From an uncultured Methylobacter sp. (lineage in GTDB: Bacteria; Pseudomonadota; Gammaproteobacteria; Methylococcales; Methylomonadaceae), in assembly GCA_903831545.1 (NCBI GenBank), contig CAIKYI010000596.1, forward strand, positions 1 through 9,351: a DNA stretch of 9,351 bases, in the 5' to 3' direction. Within the stretch, counting starts at the first letter, position 1, and every line of letters begins with the position of its first letter. A program made the translations under genes and the position numbers. Below, piece after piece: positions 1-7,288 of this stretch. The notes under the pieces were generated by a model, which searched no databases, was not told the origin of the DNA, and was given only the letters and a program-made list of their open reading frames with translations.

Positions 1-1
1 A

Positions 2-55
2 AAACAGCAAATTGAAAAAGATGTCGCTCTGATGAATATCCGTGTCTTGAACTGA
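2..55 (+). CDS. 3' end of an upstream gene (partial, unidentified)
   Basis: Reading from base 2 gives 17 codons closed by TGA at 53-55, ending in VALMNIRVLN. The residue mix looks protein-like, and the gene would start left of the window. Of the two other + frames, one stops at 13-15 and the other at 30-32, so the second could also be a gene end. The piece is too short to identify, and no terminator is evident between it and the next gene. Confidence 0.35.
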   Translation, partial: KQQIEKDVALMNIRVLN

Positions 56-143
56 GCTTAAAACCCATTATTCAAGAGAAATTCTTGCCAATTTTTTACG
101 TAAACACTCATTAATTAAAAATAATAATAAGCAGGAGAGACCT

Positions 144-506
144 ATGAAATTTAATTTAATATGCTTGTCGATGGCATTAACTTTTTTTACCGGAACAGCA
201 TTGGCTACAGAGTTTATTTACCGGGATCTTATGGCTAACACGCTAGCCTCGCCCGGATGCGAAACTGAAGCGGCAGCAATTGCCGCTGCATCAAAACCCT
301 ATAACATTAAAAGATTCAGTAAATTATTTTGCCAGTCGCAAGGCTACGGTTGGCATGTTAAAGAAGTAAAGGACATTGGCAAGGCTGTATGCACAACTTG
401 CACTAGTCCCAACCAGAGTAAAAACCAGTGCCATCTCGAAGATATGGTTGTTACCTGTAAACGCATTAAGCCTGGTTCAGTCGGCATGCTACCTGGAAAA
501 AGTTAA
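144..506 (+). CDS. Small exported cysteine-rich protein, unknown function
   Basis: A 120-aa protein with a clear Sec signal peptide: a short basic start (MKF), a hydrophobic core at about residues 4-18, and an A-L-A site predicting cleavage after residue 21. The mature part of about 99 residues has six cysteines (C39, C63, C83, C86, C96, C105), including one CxxC (CTTC, 83-86). The even number and the export suggest disulfide bonds in the periplasm or outside the cell; the CxxC could instead bind a metal. The start is well supported, with AGGAGA about 6 nt upstream of ATG 144. The gene stands alone and converges on the broken adaptor gene across a hairpin. I do not recognise the family and give no function. 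Confidence 0.75.
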   Translation: MKFNLICLSMALTFFTGTALATEFIYRDLMANTLASPGCETEAAAIAAASKPYNIKRFSKLFCQSQGYGWHVKEVKDIGKAVCTTCTSPNQSKNQCHLEDMVVTCKRIKPGSVGMLPGKS

Positions 507-517
507 CAATTATCGCG

Positions 518-543
518 CGAGCAAAAGAAACATCTTTTGCTCG
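518..543. terminator. Perfect hairpin between convergent genes, possible bidirectional terminator
   Basis: CGAGCAAAAG (518-527) and CTTTTGCTCG (534-543) form a perfect 10-bp stem with a 6-nt loop. It lies 12 bases after the stop of the small cysteine-rich gene and 10 bases after the end of the - strand adaptor gene. Neither side has a long T-run (CCTCCCC on the + side), so efficient intrinsic termination is not certain. The position between two converging genes is the main support. Confidence 0.5.
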
Positions 544-552
544 TCCTCCCCG

Positions 553-1547
553 TTAATCATCATCAGGAATTTGCCCTTTAAATTCTTCTGACAACAACAT
601 CTGCCCTCCGGTAACAACCAATAACTCACCGGTATTAAGACCACGGTTCACAAAATATCCCTCATTCACGGGTGAAAACTGTTCTATATTTCGACGACTA
701 AATTGTTCTTCCGCCGTTTTAACATACACAAAAGCCTGATCCAGATGCCAGACTAAAGCCGACTTTGGAATATTTATACCGACTTGATTCTCGCCTTGTT
801 CGGGTATCCAAGCCGCAACACGCATACCGGTTCTGATATGACTGCCATCAGCCTGAAAAAAATAGCTTTCGCCCTGCATCGATGCATCTGTTTGCAAAGC
901 CGCTGAAACCAACTCGGCTTTAATAGCCGCACTACGCTTGCCCGATGCCTCAACGTCAATAATCTTGATATCATTAGCCAACTGTCTATCGACAGGCAAA
1001 ATGATTTGCAACAAGACTTTCCGGCCTGACAAAAGGCATTTAACACATCAGAATCTATGGATAACGCCCATTCAGTCAACCTTTTACCCCACACCAGGCG
1101 GGCTTCGTCAACAATACTCTTACTCTGGACGCCATTTGCGTCAACCTGCGCTTTATCGGTTTGCCATTGCGCCTGTTGAACTTGCAAATTTCGCTTTGAA
1201 GTCGCGCCCTCACGATAAAGGTCTTTTTGACGTTTAATACTCTGATCAGCTTGCTCAAATCTTGCCAAAGCACCATTTTTCTCAGTCAGCGCGAGCAAAT
1301 ACCGACGTCGCAACTCCAGCAATGGTTGGATATTAATAGCTTTACCGTAAGCCATAAACTCAGCATGATGACTGACAGGTATCAGCGATATCGTCTGTAA
1401 TCCTGATATCGACTGCGCTTTAGTCGATAGAAATACAGTTCCCGATTCAGTTACGCCGGAAAGCTTCGCAATGGGCTTATCGTCATCATCTGCAAAACTT
1501 AAGCTAATACCAAAGATAAAAAAAACGGCTATTAAAAGAACATTCAT
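553..1547 (-). pseudogene. Periplasmic adaptor (membrane fusion protein) of an RND-type efflux system, frameshifted
   Basis: Two overlapping reading frames join into one adaptor protein of about 331 aa if one base is restored. The first part (from ATG 1545-1547) has a signal peptide cut near residue 19 (LSFA|DDDD). A coiled-coil hairpin follows at about 75-150 and then 'DEARLVWGKRLTEWAL'. The frame is lost at the A-run 1031-1034 (TTTT on the coding strand); one extra T gives NAFLSGRKVLL and runs into the C-terminal frame. That frame carries beta-barrel and membrane-proximal type sequence (RTGMRVAAW, IPKSALVWHL, NTGELLVVTGGQMLLSEEF) and ends in IPDDD. Such adaptors bridge an inner-membrane pump and an outer-membrane channel, but no pump or channel gene is adjacent. 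The start lacks a clear Shine-Dalgarno and has an in-frame stop just upstream. The break is either real decay or a homopolymer sequencing error. The substrate is unknown. Confidence 0.8.
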
Positions 1548-1680
1548 TGGGACTTAAAAGGAGTGTATTAATCTGTTTATGTTATAAGATTTCTATTATT
1601 AAATGCATTTTTTTGTTGTTTTTAAAAATTTGCGCGTTATGCTTAAAAAATAAAATAACTATCATAATTGGGAAAATTTC
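1548..1680. promoter_or_regulatory. AT-rich divergent intergenic region (adaptor gene / gcvH)
   Basis: These 133 very AT-rich bases separate the starts of the - strand adaptor gene and + strand gcvH, so promoters for both should lie here. For gcvH, TTGCGC (1630-1635) and TAAAAT (1651-1656) resemble -35/-10 boxes, but the spacer is only 15 bp and the -35 match is poor. I do not call a promoter with confidence, and I see no operator-like palindrome. Confidence 0.3.
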
Positions 1681-2064
1681 ATGAGCGACCTACCGGATAA
1701 TTTAAAGTACACAAAAACCCACGAATGGGTACTGCTGGAAGAAGATAACATCATTCGTGTAGGTATAACTGATTTTGCCCAGGAGGAATTGGGAGATTTG
1801 GTTTATATTGAACTGCCGGAACTGGGCGGCATGGTCTCCGCTCAACAGCAATGTGCCGTAGTCGAATCGGTCAAAACGGCATCAGACCTGTTCAGTCCAG
1901 TTAGTGGAGAAGTGGTAGATATAAACGAAGACGTGTTGGATCAACCTGAGCTGGTCAATGACGATGCTTATGGAACCTGGCTATTTCGTATAAAAATGGA
2001 TGACCCGACTGAACTTGATGAACTGATGGATGCGGATGACTACCAACAAATGATTGAACAATAA
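1681..2064 (+). CDS. gcvH: Glycine cleavage system H protein (lipoyl carrier)
   Basis: A 127-aa protein, the normal size for GcvH. It carries the lipoyl-bound aminomethyl group between the P, T and L proteins of the glycine cleavage complex in the cytoplasm, feeding one-carbon units to tetrahydrofolate. Family marks include KYTKTHEWV near the N-terminus, VGITDFAQEELGDLVYIELP at about 27-46, and the lipoylation motif ESVKTASD with the acceptor lysine at K65. SPVSGEVVDIN and NDDAYGTWLFRIK follow. The start fits other GcvH N-termini; the ribosome site is weak (GGGA about 12 nt upstream). gcvT and gcvP are not beside it, so the rest of the system must be elsewhere. Confidence 0.97.
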   Translation: MSDLPDNLKYTKTHEWVLLEEDNIIRVGITDFAQEELGDLVYIELPELGGMVSAQQQCAVVESVKTASDLFSPVSGEVVDINEDVLDQPELVNDDAYGTWLFRIKMDDPTELDELMDADDYQQMIEQ

Positions 2065-2162
2065 CATTAGCATGTAGATAAAAGATAAAAAGGCAAAAGA
2101 GTTACACTAAAATGTCTTTCACTTTTAAAACTTAAACCTTAATCCATATACCTCAATAATAA

Positions 2163-2522
2163 ATGGCAAATCCAAATGCAAAAGGCCTGAAGCGCCTAAT
2201 TAACGCCTGTTTTTTCTCTGTCGCCGGTTTTAAAGCAACCTGGACACATGAAGAGGCCTTTAGACAGGAAGTCATCCTTTTTGTCATAACAACACCCATC
2301 GCCATCTGGTTAGGGGAATCATCTATTGAAAAACTGCTATTAATTGGTAGCATCGTTTTAGTCATGCTGGTTGAGTTATTAAACTCGGCAGTAGAAGCTG
2401 TGGTCGACAGAGTAGGCCTTGAACATCACGAATTATCAGGTCGCGCCAAAGATATCGGTTCGGCTGCTGTTATGATGTCACTGGCTTGGGCAGCTGTAAC
2501 CTGGGCATTAATTTTACTTTAG
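2163..2522 (+). CDS. dgkA: Diacylglycerol kinase (small integral membrane type)
   Basis: A 119-aa inner-membrane enzyme of the bacterial DgkA family. It phosphorylates diacylglycerol with ATP to phosphatidate, recycling lipid released during membrane-derived glucan or lipopolysaccharide modification. An amphipathic N-terminus is followed by three membrane segments at about 37-50, 56-72 and 99-118. The family core is intact: HEEAFRQE at 29-36, then ELLNSAVEAVVDR at 71-83 and HELSGRAKDIGSAAV. By alignment to the E. coli enzyme (offset of two), E71, N74 and E78 match the catalytic or metal-binding residues E69, N72 and E76. The ATG follows an in-frame TAA directly (2160-2162), so it is the first possible start, but it has no good Shine-Dalgarno. 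It lies 98 bases after gcvH. Confidence 0.96.
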   Translation: MANPNAKGLKRLINACFFSVAGFKATWTHEEAFRQEVILFVITTPIAIWLGESSIEKLLLIGSIVLVMLVELLNSAVEAVVDRVGLEHHELSGRAKDIGSAAVMMSLAWAAVTWALILL

Positions 2523-2583
2523 GCGCAACTGCTACAAGCAAATTTGCGACCTATAAACCATCCCTGCGATAAAGAGGAACACA

Positions 2584-3516
2584 ATGAGCGCATTAATCTG
2601 TGGGTCTATGGCTTACGATACCATCATGGTTTTTCATGATAAATTCAAACATCATATTTTGCCTGAAAAAATCCACATTCTGAATGTGTCCTTTCTGGTG
2701 CCAGTCATGCGCCGCGAATATGGCGGTTGTGCGGGAAATATTGCCTACAATCTGAAGTTACTCGGTGAAGAGCCGTTAACTATGGCCACCGTAGGGCATG
2801 ATTTTGAACCTTACGCCCAATGGATGGCACAAAATCAGTTGTCCAGCGAGTTTATCCAGATTCTGGACAACCATTATACCGGCCAGGCTTATATCACCAC
2901 CGACGAAGAAGCCAACCAGATTACCGCATTTCATCCTGGCGCCATGAATTGTTCACATTTGAATTCAGTGCCTACTGACAGAAATATCAGCATCGGTATC
3001 GTGTCACCCGACGGCAAAGAAGGTATGCAGTTGCATGCCGAACAGTTCGCTGACCTGGATATTCCTTTTATTTTTGATCCCGGCCAGGGCATGCCAATGT
3101 TTAATGGCGAGGAACTGCTTAAGCTTCTGGATCAGGCGACCTGGGTAACTTTAAACGATTATGAATCGGAGTTAATGCAAGAGCGCACAGGCCTATCCTT
3201 AGAGCAAATTGCCGAGCGGGTAGAAGCGCTGATCATCACTTTGGGTGCCCAGGGCTCTCAAATATACAGCCAGGGCAAATGCATCAGCATTCCTGCGGCA
3301 ACACCCAAAGCTATACTTGATCCAACAGGTTGTGGCGATGCCTATCGTGCAGGACTTTTATATGGACTGATGAATGATTATGACTGGGAAATTACCGGCA
3401 GAATCGCTTCATTAATAGGTGCCATTAAAATCGAAAATAACGGCACCCAGAATCATTCGTTTGATATGGATAGCTTCAAAGACCGCTACCGCGAAAACTT
3501 CGGGACTTCGTTTTAA
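2584..3516 (+). CDS. PfkB-family sugar/nucleoside kinase, adenosine kinase-like
   Basis: A 310-aa cytoplasmic kinase of the ribokinase/PfkB family. The first PfkB signature begins at YGGCAGNIAYNLKLLG (46-61). The second is DPTGCGDAYRAG (246-257), containing the anion-hole glycines and the catalytic base D252. TLGAQGS (219-225) matches the nucleotide-binding loop. The N-terminal CGSMAYDTIM strand and the lid-like region around 30-45 also fit the fold. The CAGNIAYNL form recalls proteins usually labelled adenosine kinase or nucleoside kinase, but sequence alone does not settle whether the acceptor is adenosine, another nucleoside or a sugar. The start is good: AGAGGA (2573-2578) lies 5 nt before ATG. 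It follows dgkA by 61 bases and could be co-transcribed with it. Confidence 0.88.
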   Translation: MSALICGSMAYDTIMVFHDKFKHHILPEKIHILNVSFLVPVMRREYGGCAGNIAYNLKLLGEEPLTMATVGHDFEPYAQWMAQNQLSSEFIQILDNHYTGQAYITTDEEANQITAFHPGAMNCSHLNSVPTDRNISIGIVSPDGKEGMQLHAEQFADLDIPFIFDPGQGMPMFNGEELLKLLDQATWVTLNDYESELMQERTGLSLEQIAERVEALIITLGAQGSQIYSQGKCISIPAATPKAILDPTGCGDAYRAGLLYGLMNDYDWEITGRIASLIGAIKIENNGTQNHSFDMDSFKDRYRENFGTSF

Positions 3517-3546
3517 CCTACGTAATCAACTCACTGGTAAAACATG

Positions 3547-3628
3547 GAACACGGATATTAACTTATAACCACAGATAAAACTTTATGGCAATTTTGTAAA
3601 ACCCATCGAATCTGTGTCATCCGTGTTC
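3547..3628. repeat. Long imperfect palindrome, dispersed-repeat type, upstream of mazG
   Basis: GAACACGGAT (3547-3556) is exactly complementary to ATCCGTGTTC (3619-3628). Inside it CACAGAT (3570-3576) is complementary to ATCTGTG (3610-3616), leaving a loop of 33 bases. Both arm pairs belong to one long stem with an internal bulge. The wording '...atctgtgtcatccgtgttc' resembles short intergenic repeats I know from many bacterial genomes, so this is probably a copy of a dispersed non-coding element and not a terminator; no T-run follows. It occupies half of the 163-base spacer between the kinase gene and mazG. Confidence 0.6.
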
Positions 3629-3679
3629 TATTTATAAATAACCAGCATCATTGATTACTTCAACACCAGCAAACCCTTC

Positions 3680-4480
3680 ATGTTAAAAAACACCCAAAAT
3701 CTCTTAGCCATCATGTCACGCTTGCGTCGACCGGAAGACGGCTGCGCCTGGGATCTGAAACAGGATTTCACCAGCCTGATCCCTTACCTGATTGAGGAAG
3801 CCTACGAAGTAGCCGATGCTATTGAGCGCAATGATCTGGATGACTTGCGCTCGGAATTGGGCGATCTGTTGTTACAGGTTGTTTTCCATTCTCAAATTGC
3901 CGAAGAACGTGGGCTATTCAACTTTGAGCAGGTATCGGAAGGCATTTGCGACAAACTGGTACGGCGCCATCCCCACGTTTTTTCTGATGCCGTTTTCGAA
4001 ACCGATGCGGAACGTCATCAAGCCTGGGAACAGGAAAAAGCGCTTGAGCGCCAGAAGAAAAATAAATCTGCAGAACCTGAAAGCGTGTTGTCAGGTGTAG
4101 CGAAGAACCTTCCTGCGTTGATTGAATGTGAAAAAATCCAGGATCGTGCCGCCAATCATGGTTTTGACTGGCCTGATGTTTTACCGGTTTTTGATAAAGT
4201 TCTGGAAGAGCTGGATGAGGTCAAGGAAGCCTGGCAGTCCGGAGATCAGGCCCATATCCAGGAGGAAATCGGTGATTTATTATTGGTTACAGTGAATTTG
4301 GCACGTCATTTAAACGTCAATGCCGAAGTTGCGCTAAAGGAAAGCACCAAAAAGTTTTCACGACGCTTTCAACATATAGAACAACAACTTGAATCATCAG
4401 GCATCAATCTGAAAGATTGCGAACTCGCGGAGTTAGATGCGTTATGGGATCAAGCCAAGCTAGCTTTAAATAAAAAATAA
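3680..4480 (+). CDS. mazG: Nucleoside triphosphate pyrophosphohydrolase MazG
   Basis: A 266-aa two-domain MazG of the normal full length. It hydrolyses (d)NTPs to monophosphate and pyrophosphate in the cytoplasm. Known roles of the family are removal of aberrant nucleotides and, in E. coli, lowering (p)ppGpp under starvation. Both all-alpha domains keep the metal-binding signature. Domain 1 has EExxE at 39-43 and ExxD at 59-62 (SELGDLLLQVVFHSQ). Domain 2 has EExxE at 176-180 and EExxD at 195-199 (EEIGDLLLVTVNLARHL). The RRHPHVF block (95-101) and GFDWPD linker match E. coli MazG closely. The ATG is the only sensible start after the in-frame stop at 3635-3637; the Shine-Dalgarno is not evident. 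No mazEF-type toxin genes are adjacent. Confidence 0.96.
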   Translation: MLKNTQNLLAIMSRLRRPEDGCAWDLKQDFTSLIPYLIEEAYEVADAIERNDLDDLRSELGDLLLQVVFHSQIAEERGLFNFEQVSEGICDKLVRRHPHVFSDAVFETDAERHQAWEQEKALERQKKNKSAEPESVLSGVAKNLPALIECEKIQDRAANHGFDWPDVLPVFDKVLEELDEVKEAWQSGDQAHIQEEIGDLLLVTVNLARHLNVNAEVALKESTKKFSRRFQHIEQQLESSGINLKDCELAELDALWDQAKLALNKK

Positions 4481-4520
4481 GCTTTTAACTCCTTATCGCC
4501 ACCAAGGCTCAAAAATAATA

Positions 4521-4535
4521 CTTCGTGTCTTCGTG
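4521..4535. repeat. Short 'cttcgtgtcttcgtg' repeat-like piece between mazG and the chemoreceptor
   Basis: CTTCGTGTCTTCGTG contains the unit TTCGTG twice (4522-4527, 4530-4535), followed by the partial match TTGCGTG. The phrase resembles a widespread intergenic repeat known from many proteobacterial genomes. It sits in the 77-base gap between two converging genes. The call rests on recognising the wording; no second copy lies in this window. Confidence 0.35.
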
Positions 4536-4557
4536 CTATTGCGTGTAACTTACAATT

Positions 4558-7080
4558 TTAAAACTCTTCCCAGTCGCTGCTGCTGGCTAAAGGAAGTGAC
4601 TGCGGTTTCGACTTAGTGACTGATCTCTCAGAAGGAGGGCTTATATCTTTTCTTAAGCGCATGATTGCAACCCCGACCGAAGTTGAAGCCGAAACAAAAG
4701 CAGATTCGCTATCGGTCAGCATCGCTTCAGCATCCCCGAATTTTTTTAAATTGATCATAACCGCTACTTTGCCGGCCTCAACATGGAAGTCCGAATGTTT
4801 TGACACGCACTCTGAAAAACTTTTCAAATGCCCAAGCTGAGAGTTCCCATCACCGTATAACCATTTTCCAAACTCACAGCAATTGTCCTTTGATATGGTT
4901 TTATCATCCATTAGCTCATGGCTTTTTATGGCGGCACGGAATTTAATCTTCCACTCGGAATGTTTCACCAGCGCCATATCCAAATCTATGCCACTTGCAT
5001 TTGGCAAAGAGGCGCTTTGTAAGGACACGCTTTTGGCCTGCACATTTTCCCGGCCAGTTTGACCGAAGGTATTTGTCGGTCTGGTATTAAATGAACGGCT
5101 GACATCAAGTGCATTGTCACCCAATTTAAAGTAGGCCACCGTAACCGACAGATTTTGCGTTTGCTCCTCAAGCGACTCAGCTGAGGCTGCCGCCTGCTCT
5201 ACCAATGCCGCATTTTGTTGCGTCACGTCATCCATTTGACCGATAGCTTGATTGACCTGCTCGATCCCGGAAGTTTGCTCCATGGAAGCAGCACTGATCT
5301 CGGACATAATGTTAGTCACACTCCGAATGGCGCTGACTATTTCTTCCATGGTTTTTCCTGCTTGCGCAACAAGTTTGGTGCCGTCTTCGACCTTTTCTAC
5401 CGAATCACCGATCAAGCCTTTGATTTCAGCGGCGGCTGCGGCGGCTCGTTGCGCCAAACTTCTTACCTCAACAGCGACCACGGCAAAACCTCGACCTTGC
5501 TCGCCCGCCCTGGCCGCTTCAACGGCCGCATTAAGTGCGAGAATATTGGTTTGAAAAGCAATGCCATCAATGACCGAAATAATATCAACAACCTTGCGCG
5601 AAGATTCATTAATGTCTTCCATGGTCGATACAACCTGACCAACCACTTTAACGCCCTTACCCGCAATTTCCGTTGCGCCAACAGCAAGCTGATTGGCATG
5701 TTTGGCGTTTTGGCTATTGGCCTGCACGGTAGAGGTCAGTTCTTCCATGCTGGCGGCGGTTTGCTCCAAACTGGCAGCTTGCTCTTCGGTGCGATGCGAC
5801 AGGTCATTGTTACCTGCTGCAATTTCCTTGGCCGCAGTACTGATGGTGTCTGATGCGTCCTTGATTTCGCCAACCAAACCCTTTAGATTTTCTACCGTAC
5901 CGTTAATGCTATCTTTAGTCTGGCCGAACAAGCCGGGGTAGTCTTTCGTTATGGTTTGGGTCAAATCGCCTTGAGCCAGTGCATTAGCGACATGCAATAC
6001 GTCATTGAAGCCTACATCGCAGGTTTCAACCAGACTGTTGAGATCAGTCAAAATATCCTTGAACATGAACTCAAAACTATCTGCATCACTACGCTTTGAA
6101 AAATCACCGTTAACCCCTGCTCCTACGATGATTTTGATTTCATTACTAATGGCCTGCAAAGCTGTTTTAACGGAATCTATAGCGGCCGTCACCTTGGCTT
6201 TATCACCGGGCAAACGGTCCATATCCCTGGAAAAATCGCCCTTCGCATATTCTCCGACAATCTCAACCACTTGCATTTTTACGGCAACGTGAGAGGCCAC
6301 CAGATCATTAAGCTCTTTGGCCATCTTGCCGTAAGTGCCGGGAAATTGACTTGCATCGATTTGTTCGTGAATCCAGCCTTCGGCGTGTTTTTGAGCCATA
6401 ACGCCTTGGGCAGAAACAAAATTGTTAATAGAATCTTGCATGATTTTCATTGAATGCATCATACCTTCGGTTTCATCGTGTTGGTATGTGTCAATTTTGG
6501 AGCTCAAATCTCCATTGGCAATTCGGTTCGCCAGGAAAGCAACCGTTGCTAACTCAATGCCCTCAATCCGCAACTGGATAGCCAAATACACCAAAATTAC
6601 CGACTCAAATATCACGTACGCAGCATGAAGCAGTACAACACCAAAATTTGGTCCGTTACGGAATATCCAGACATCCAACTGTGCAGCTTGTAAATAATTA
6701 CAAGCCAAGTGGTGAACGGCAATCAACCCTGCTGCAAAAACAATCGGTCGCCAATCCCTGTAAGCCAATAAAAAAGCAAGCACCACAAACACGCCGAAAT
6801 GCATTTCTATCAGGCCATGACTGACTTGAATTTGTATCGCGATTTGAATTACAAATGCGCTGGCCATAGCCAGTCTTGAAATCAGCGTGCCTGGCATTGA
6901 ACGCCATATAAGAAAAGGTATTACTATTGCCGGAATGCCAACAATCAGGCTAAAAGCTATCCCGTCATAAATAAGCCCAACAACCACTGTCACCAGAAAC
7001 ACAACGGCAAGCGTAATCATCATGACACCGTCAACCCGGGTGCGAATAGGCTTTAGCAAATCTTCTTGATTATTCATCAC
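4558..7080 (-). CDS. Chemoreceptor (methyl-accepting protein) with six-helix membrane sensor and CZB zinc-binding domain
   Basis: An 840-aa inner-membrane chemoreceptor. Residues 18-170 form about six membrane helices (18-37, 40-58, 66-87, 90-107, 111-128, 147-170) with almost no periplasmic domain, so sensing is probably within the membrane. Several HAMP-like segments follow (about 176-219, 272-311, 317-355, 361-400), with a '[20 protein letters not shown]' block at 235-254. The signalling hairpin tip is at about 505-535 ([19 protein letters not shown], then GRGFAVVA). The C-terminus has a CZB domain at about 702-785 with the expected ligands H707, C735 (CEFGKWL), H762 and H766 (HSDFH). It ends in DWEEF, which fits the CheR/CheB docking pentapeptide. 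AAGGA (7086-7090) lies 5 nt before GTG 7078-7080 and 8 nt before ATG 7075-7077; either may be used, and the ATG is at least as likely. Numbers count from the GTG. No che genes are adjacent. The ligand is unknown. Confidence 0.95.
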   Translation of the reverse strand: MMNNQEDLLKPIRTRVDGVMMITLAVVFLVTVVVGLIYDGIAFSLIVGIPAIVIPFLIWRSMPGTLISRLAMASAFVIQIAIQIQVSHGLIEMHFGVFVVLAFLLAYRDWRPIVFAAGLIAVHHLACNYLQAAQLDVWIFRNGPNFGVVLLHAAYVIFESVILVYLAIQLRIEGIELATVAFLANRIANGDLSSKIDTYQHDETEGMMHSMKIMQDSINNFVSAQGVMAQKHAEGWIHEQIDASQFPGTYGKMAKELNDLVASHVAVKMQVVEIVGEYAKGDFSRDMDRLPGDKAKVTAAIDSVKTALQAISNEIKIIVGAGVNGDFSKRSDADSFEFMFKDILTDLNSLVETCDVGFNDVLHVANALAQGDLTQTITKDYPGLFGQTKDSINGTVENLKGLVGEIKDASDTISTAAKEIAAGNNDLSHRTEEQAASLEQTAASMEELTSTVQANSQNAKHANQLAVGATEIAGKGVKVVGQVVSTMEDINESSRKVVDIISVIDGIAFQTNILALNAAVEAARAGEQGRGFAVVAVEVRSLAQRAAAAAAEIKGLIGDSVEKVEDGTKLVAQAGKTMEEIVSAIRSVTNIMSEISAASMEQTSGIEQVNQAIGQMDDVTQQNAALVEQAAASAESLEEQTQNLSVTVAYFKLGDNALDVSRSFNTRPTNTFGQTGRENVQAKSVSLQSASLPNASGIDLDMALVKHSEWKIKFRAAIKSHELMDDKTISKDNCCEFGKWLYGDGNSQLGHLKSFSECVSKHSDFHVEAGKVAVMINLKKFGDAEAMLTDSESAFVSASTSVGVAIMRLRKDISPPSERSVTKSKPQSLPLASSSDWEEF

Positions 7081-7093
7081 TTTTTTCCTTAAT

Positions 7094-7282
7094 TTAATTC
7101 ACATGATTTATACATTGAAGACCGGACGGTACTTCCAATATAAACCAACCCAGCGCGAAGGCACTATAAGCAAGCCATGTCACAAAAACAACTGTCATCC
7201 CATAGCCCTTGGGACGGCAACCAGGGGCACTCAGTGTATTTATTTGAGCTGGCTCATTGGTTCGTTGATCGATAACAATCAT
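7094..7282 (-). CDS. Small single-helix membrane protein, probably co-transcribed with the chemoreceptor
   Basis: A 62-aa protein starting at ATG 7280-7282. Residues about 28-50 ([20 protein letters not shown] and beyond) form one strong membrane helix. The N-terminus of about 25 residues is polar and includes CRPKGYG. Positive charges before the helix suggest the N-terminus faces the cytoplasm. The start has a good ribosome site, AAGGA at 7289-7293 with 6 nt spacing. The stop at 7094-7096 lies 13 nt before the chemoreceptor GTG, with that gene's ribosome site in the gap, as in a two-gene operon. I do not recognise a family. It could be an accessory subunit of the receptor, a leader-type small protein, or fortuitous; the initiation signal and helix favour a real gene. 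Confidence 0.6.
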   Translation of the reverse strand: MIVIDQRTNEPAQINTLSAPGCRPKGYGMTVVFVTWLAYSAFALGWFILEVPSGLQCINHVN

Positions 7283-7288
7283 TTGAAT

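Noticed and set aside
938..1237. 99-codon + strand open frame over the adaptor gene
   Set aside because: It is antisense to recognisable adaptor coil and barrel sequence and has no supporting start.
2153..2365. 70-codon open frame on the - strand over dgkA
   Set aside because: It overlaps the conserved dgkA coding region and has no recognisable sequence or start signal.
2538..2547. Palindrome GCAAATTTGC after dgkA
   Set aside because: Ten bases in AT-rich DNA with no loop or T-run; too short to call a terminator or operator.
1681..4480. gcvH-dgkA-kinase-mazG as a single operon
   Set aside because: Same strand, but gaps of 98, 61 and 163 bases, a repeat element in one gap, and unrelated functions; only the dgkA-kinase pair is close enough to be plausible.
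5215..5853. 212-codon open frame on the + strand inside the chemoreceptor gene
   Set aside because: It is antisense to the conserved signalling domain and comes from its alanine/glutamate-rich codon use; no ribosome site or familiar motif.
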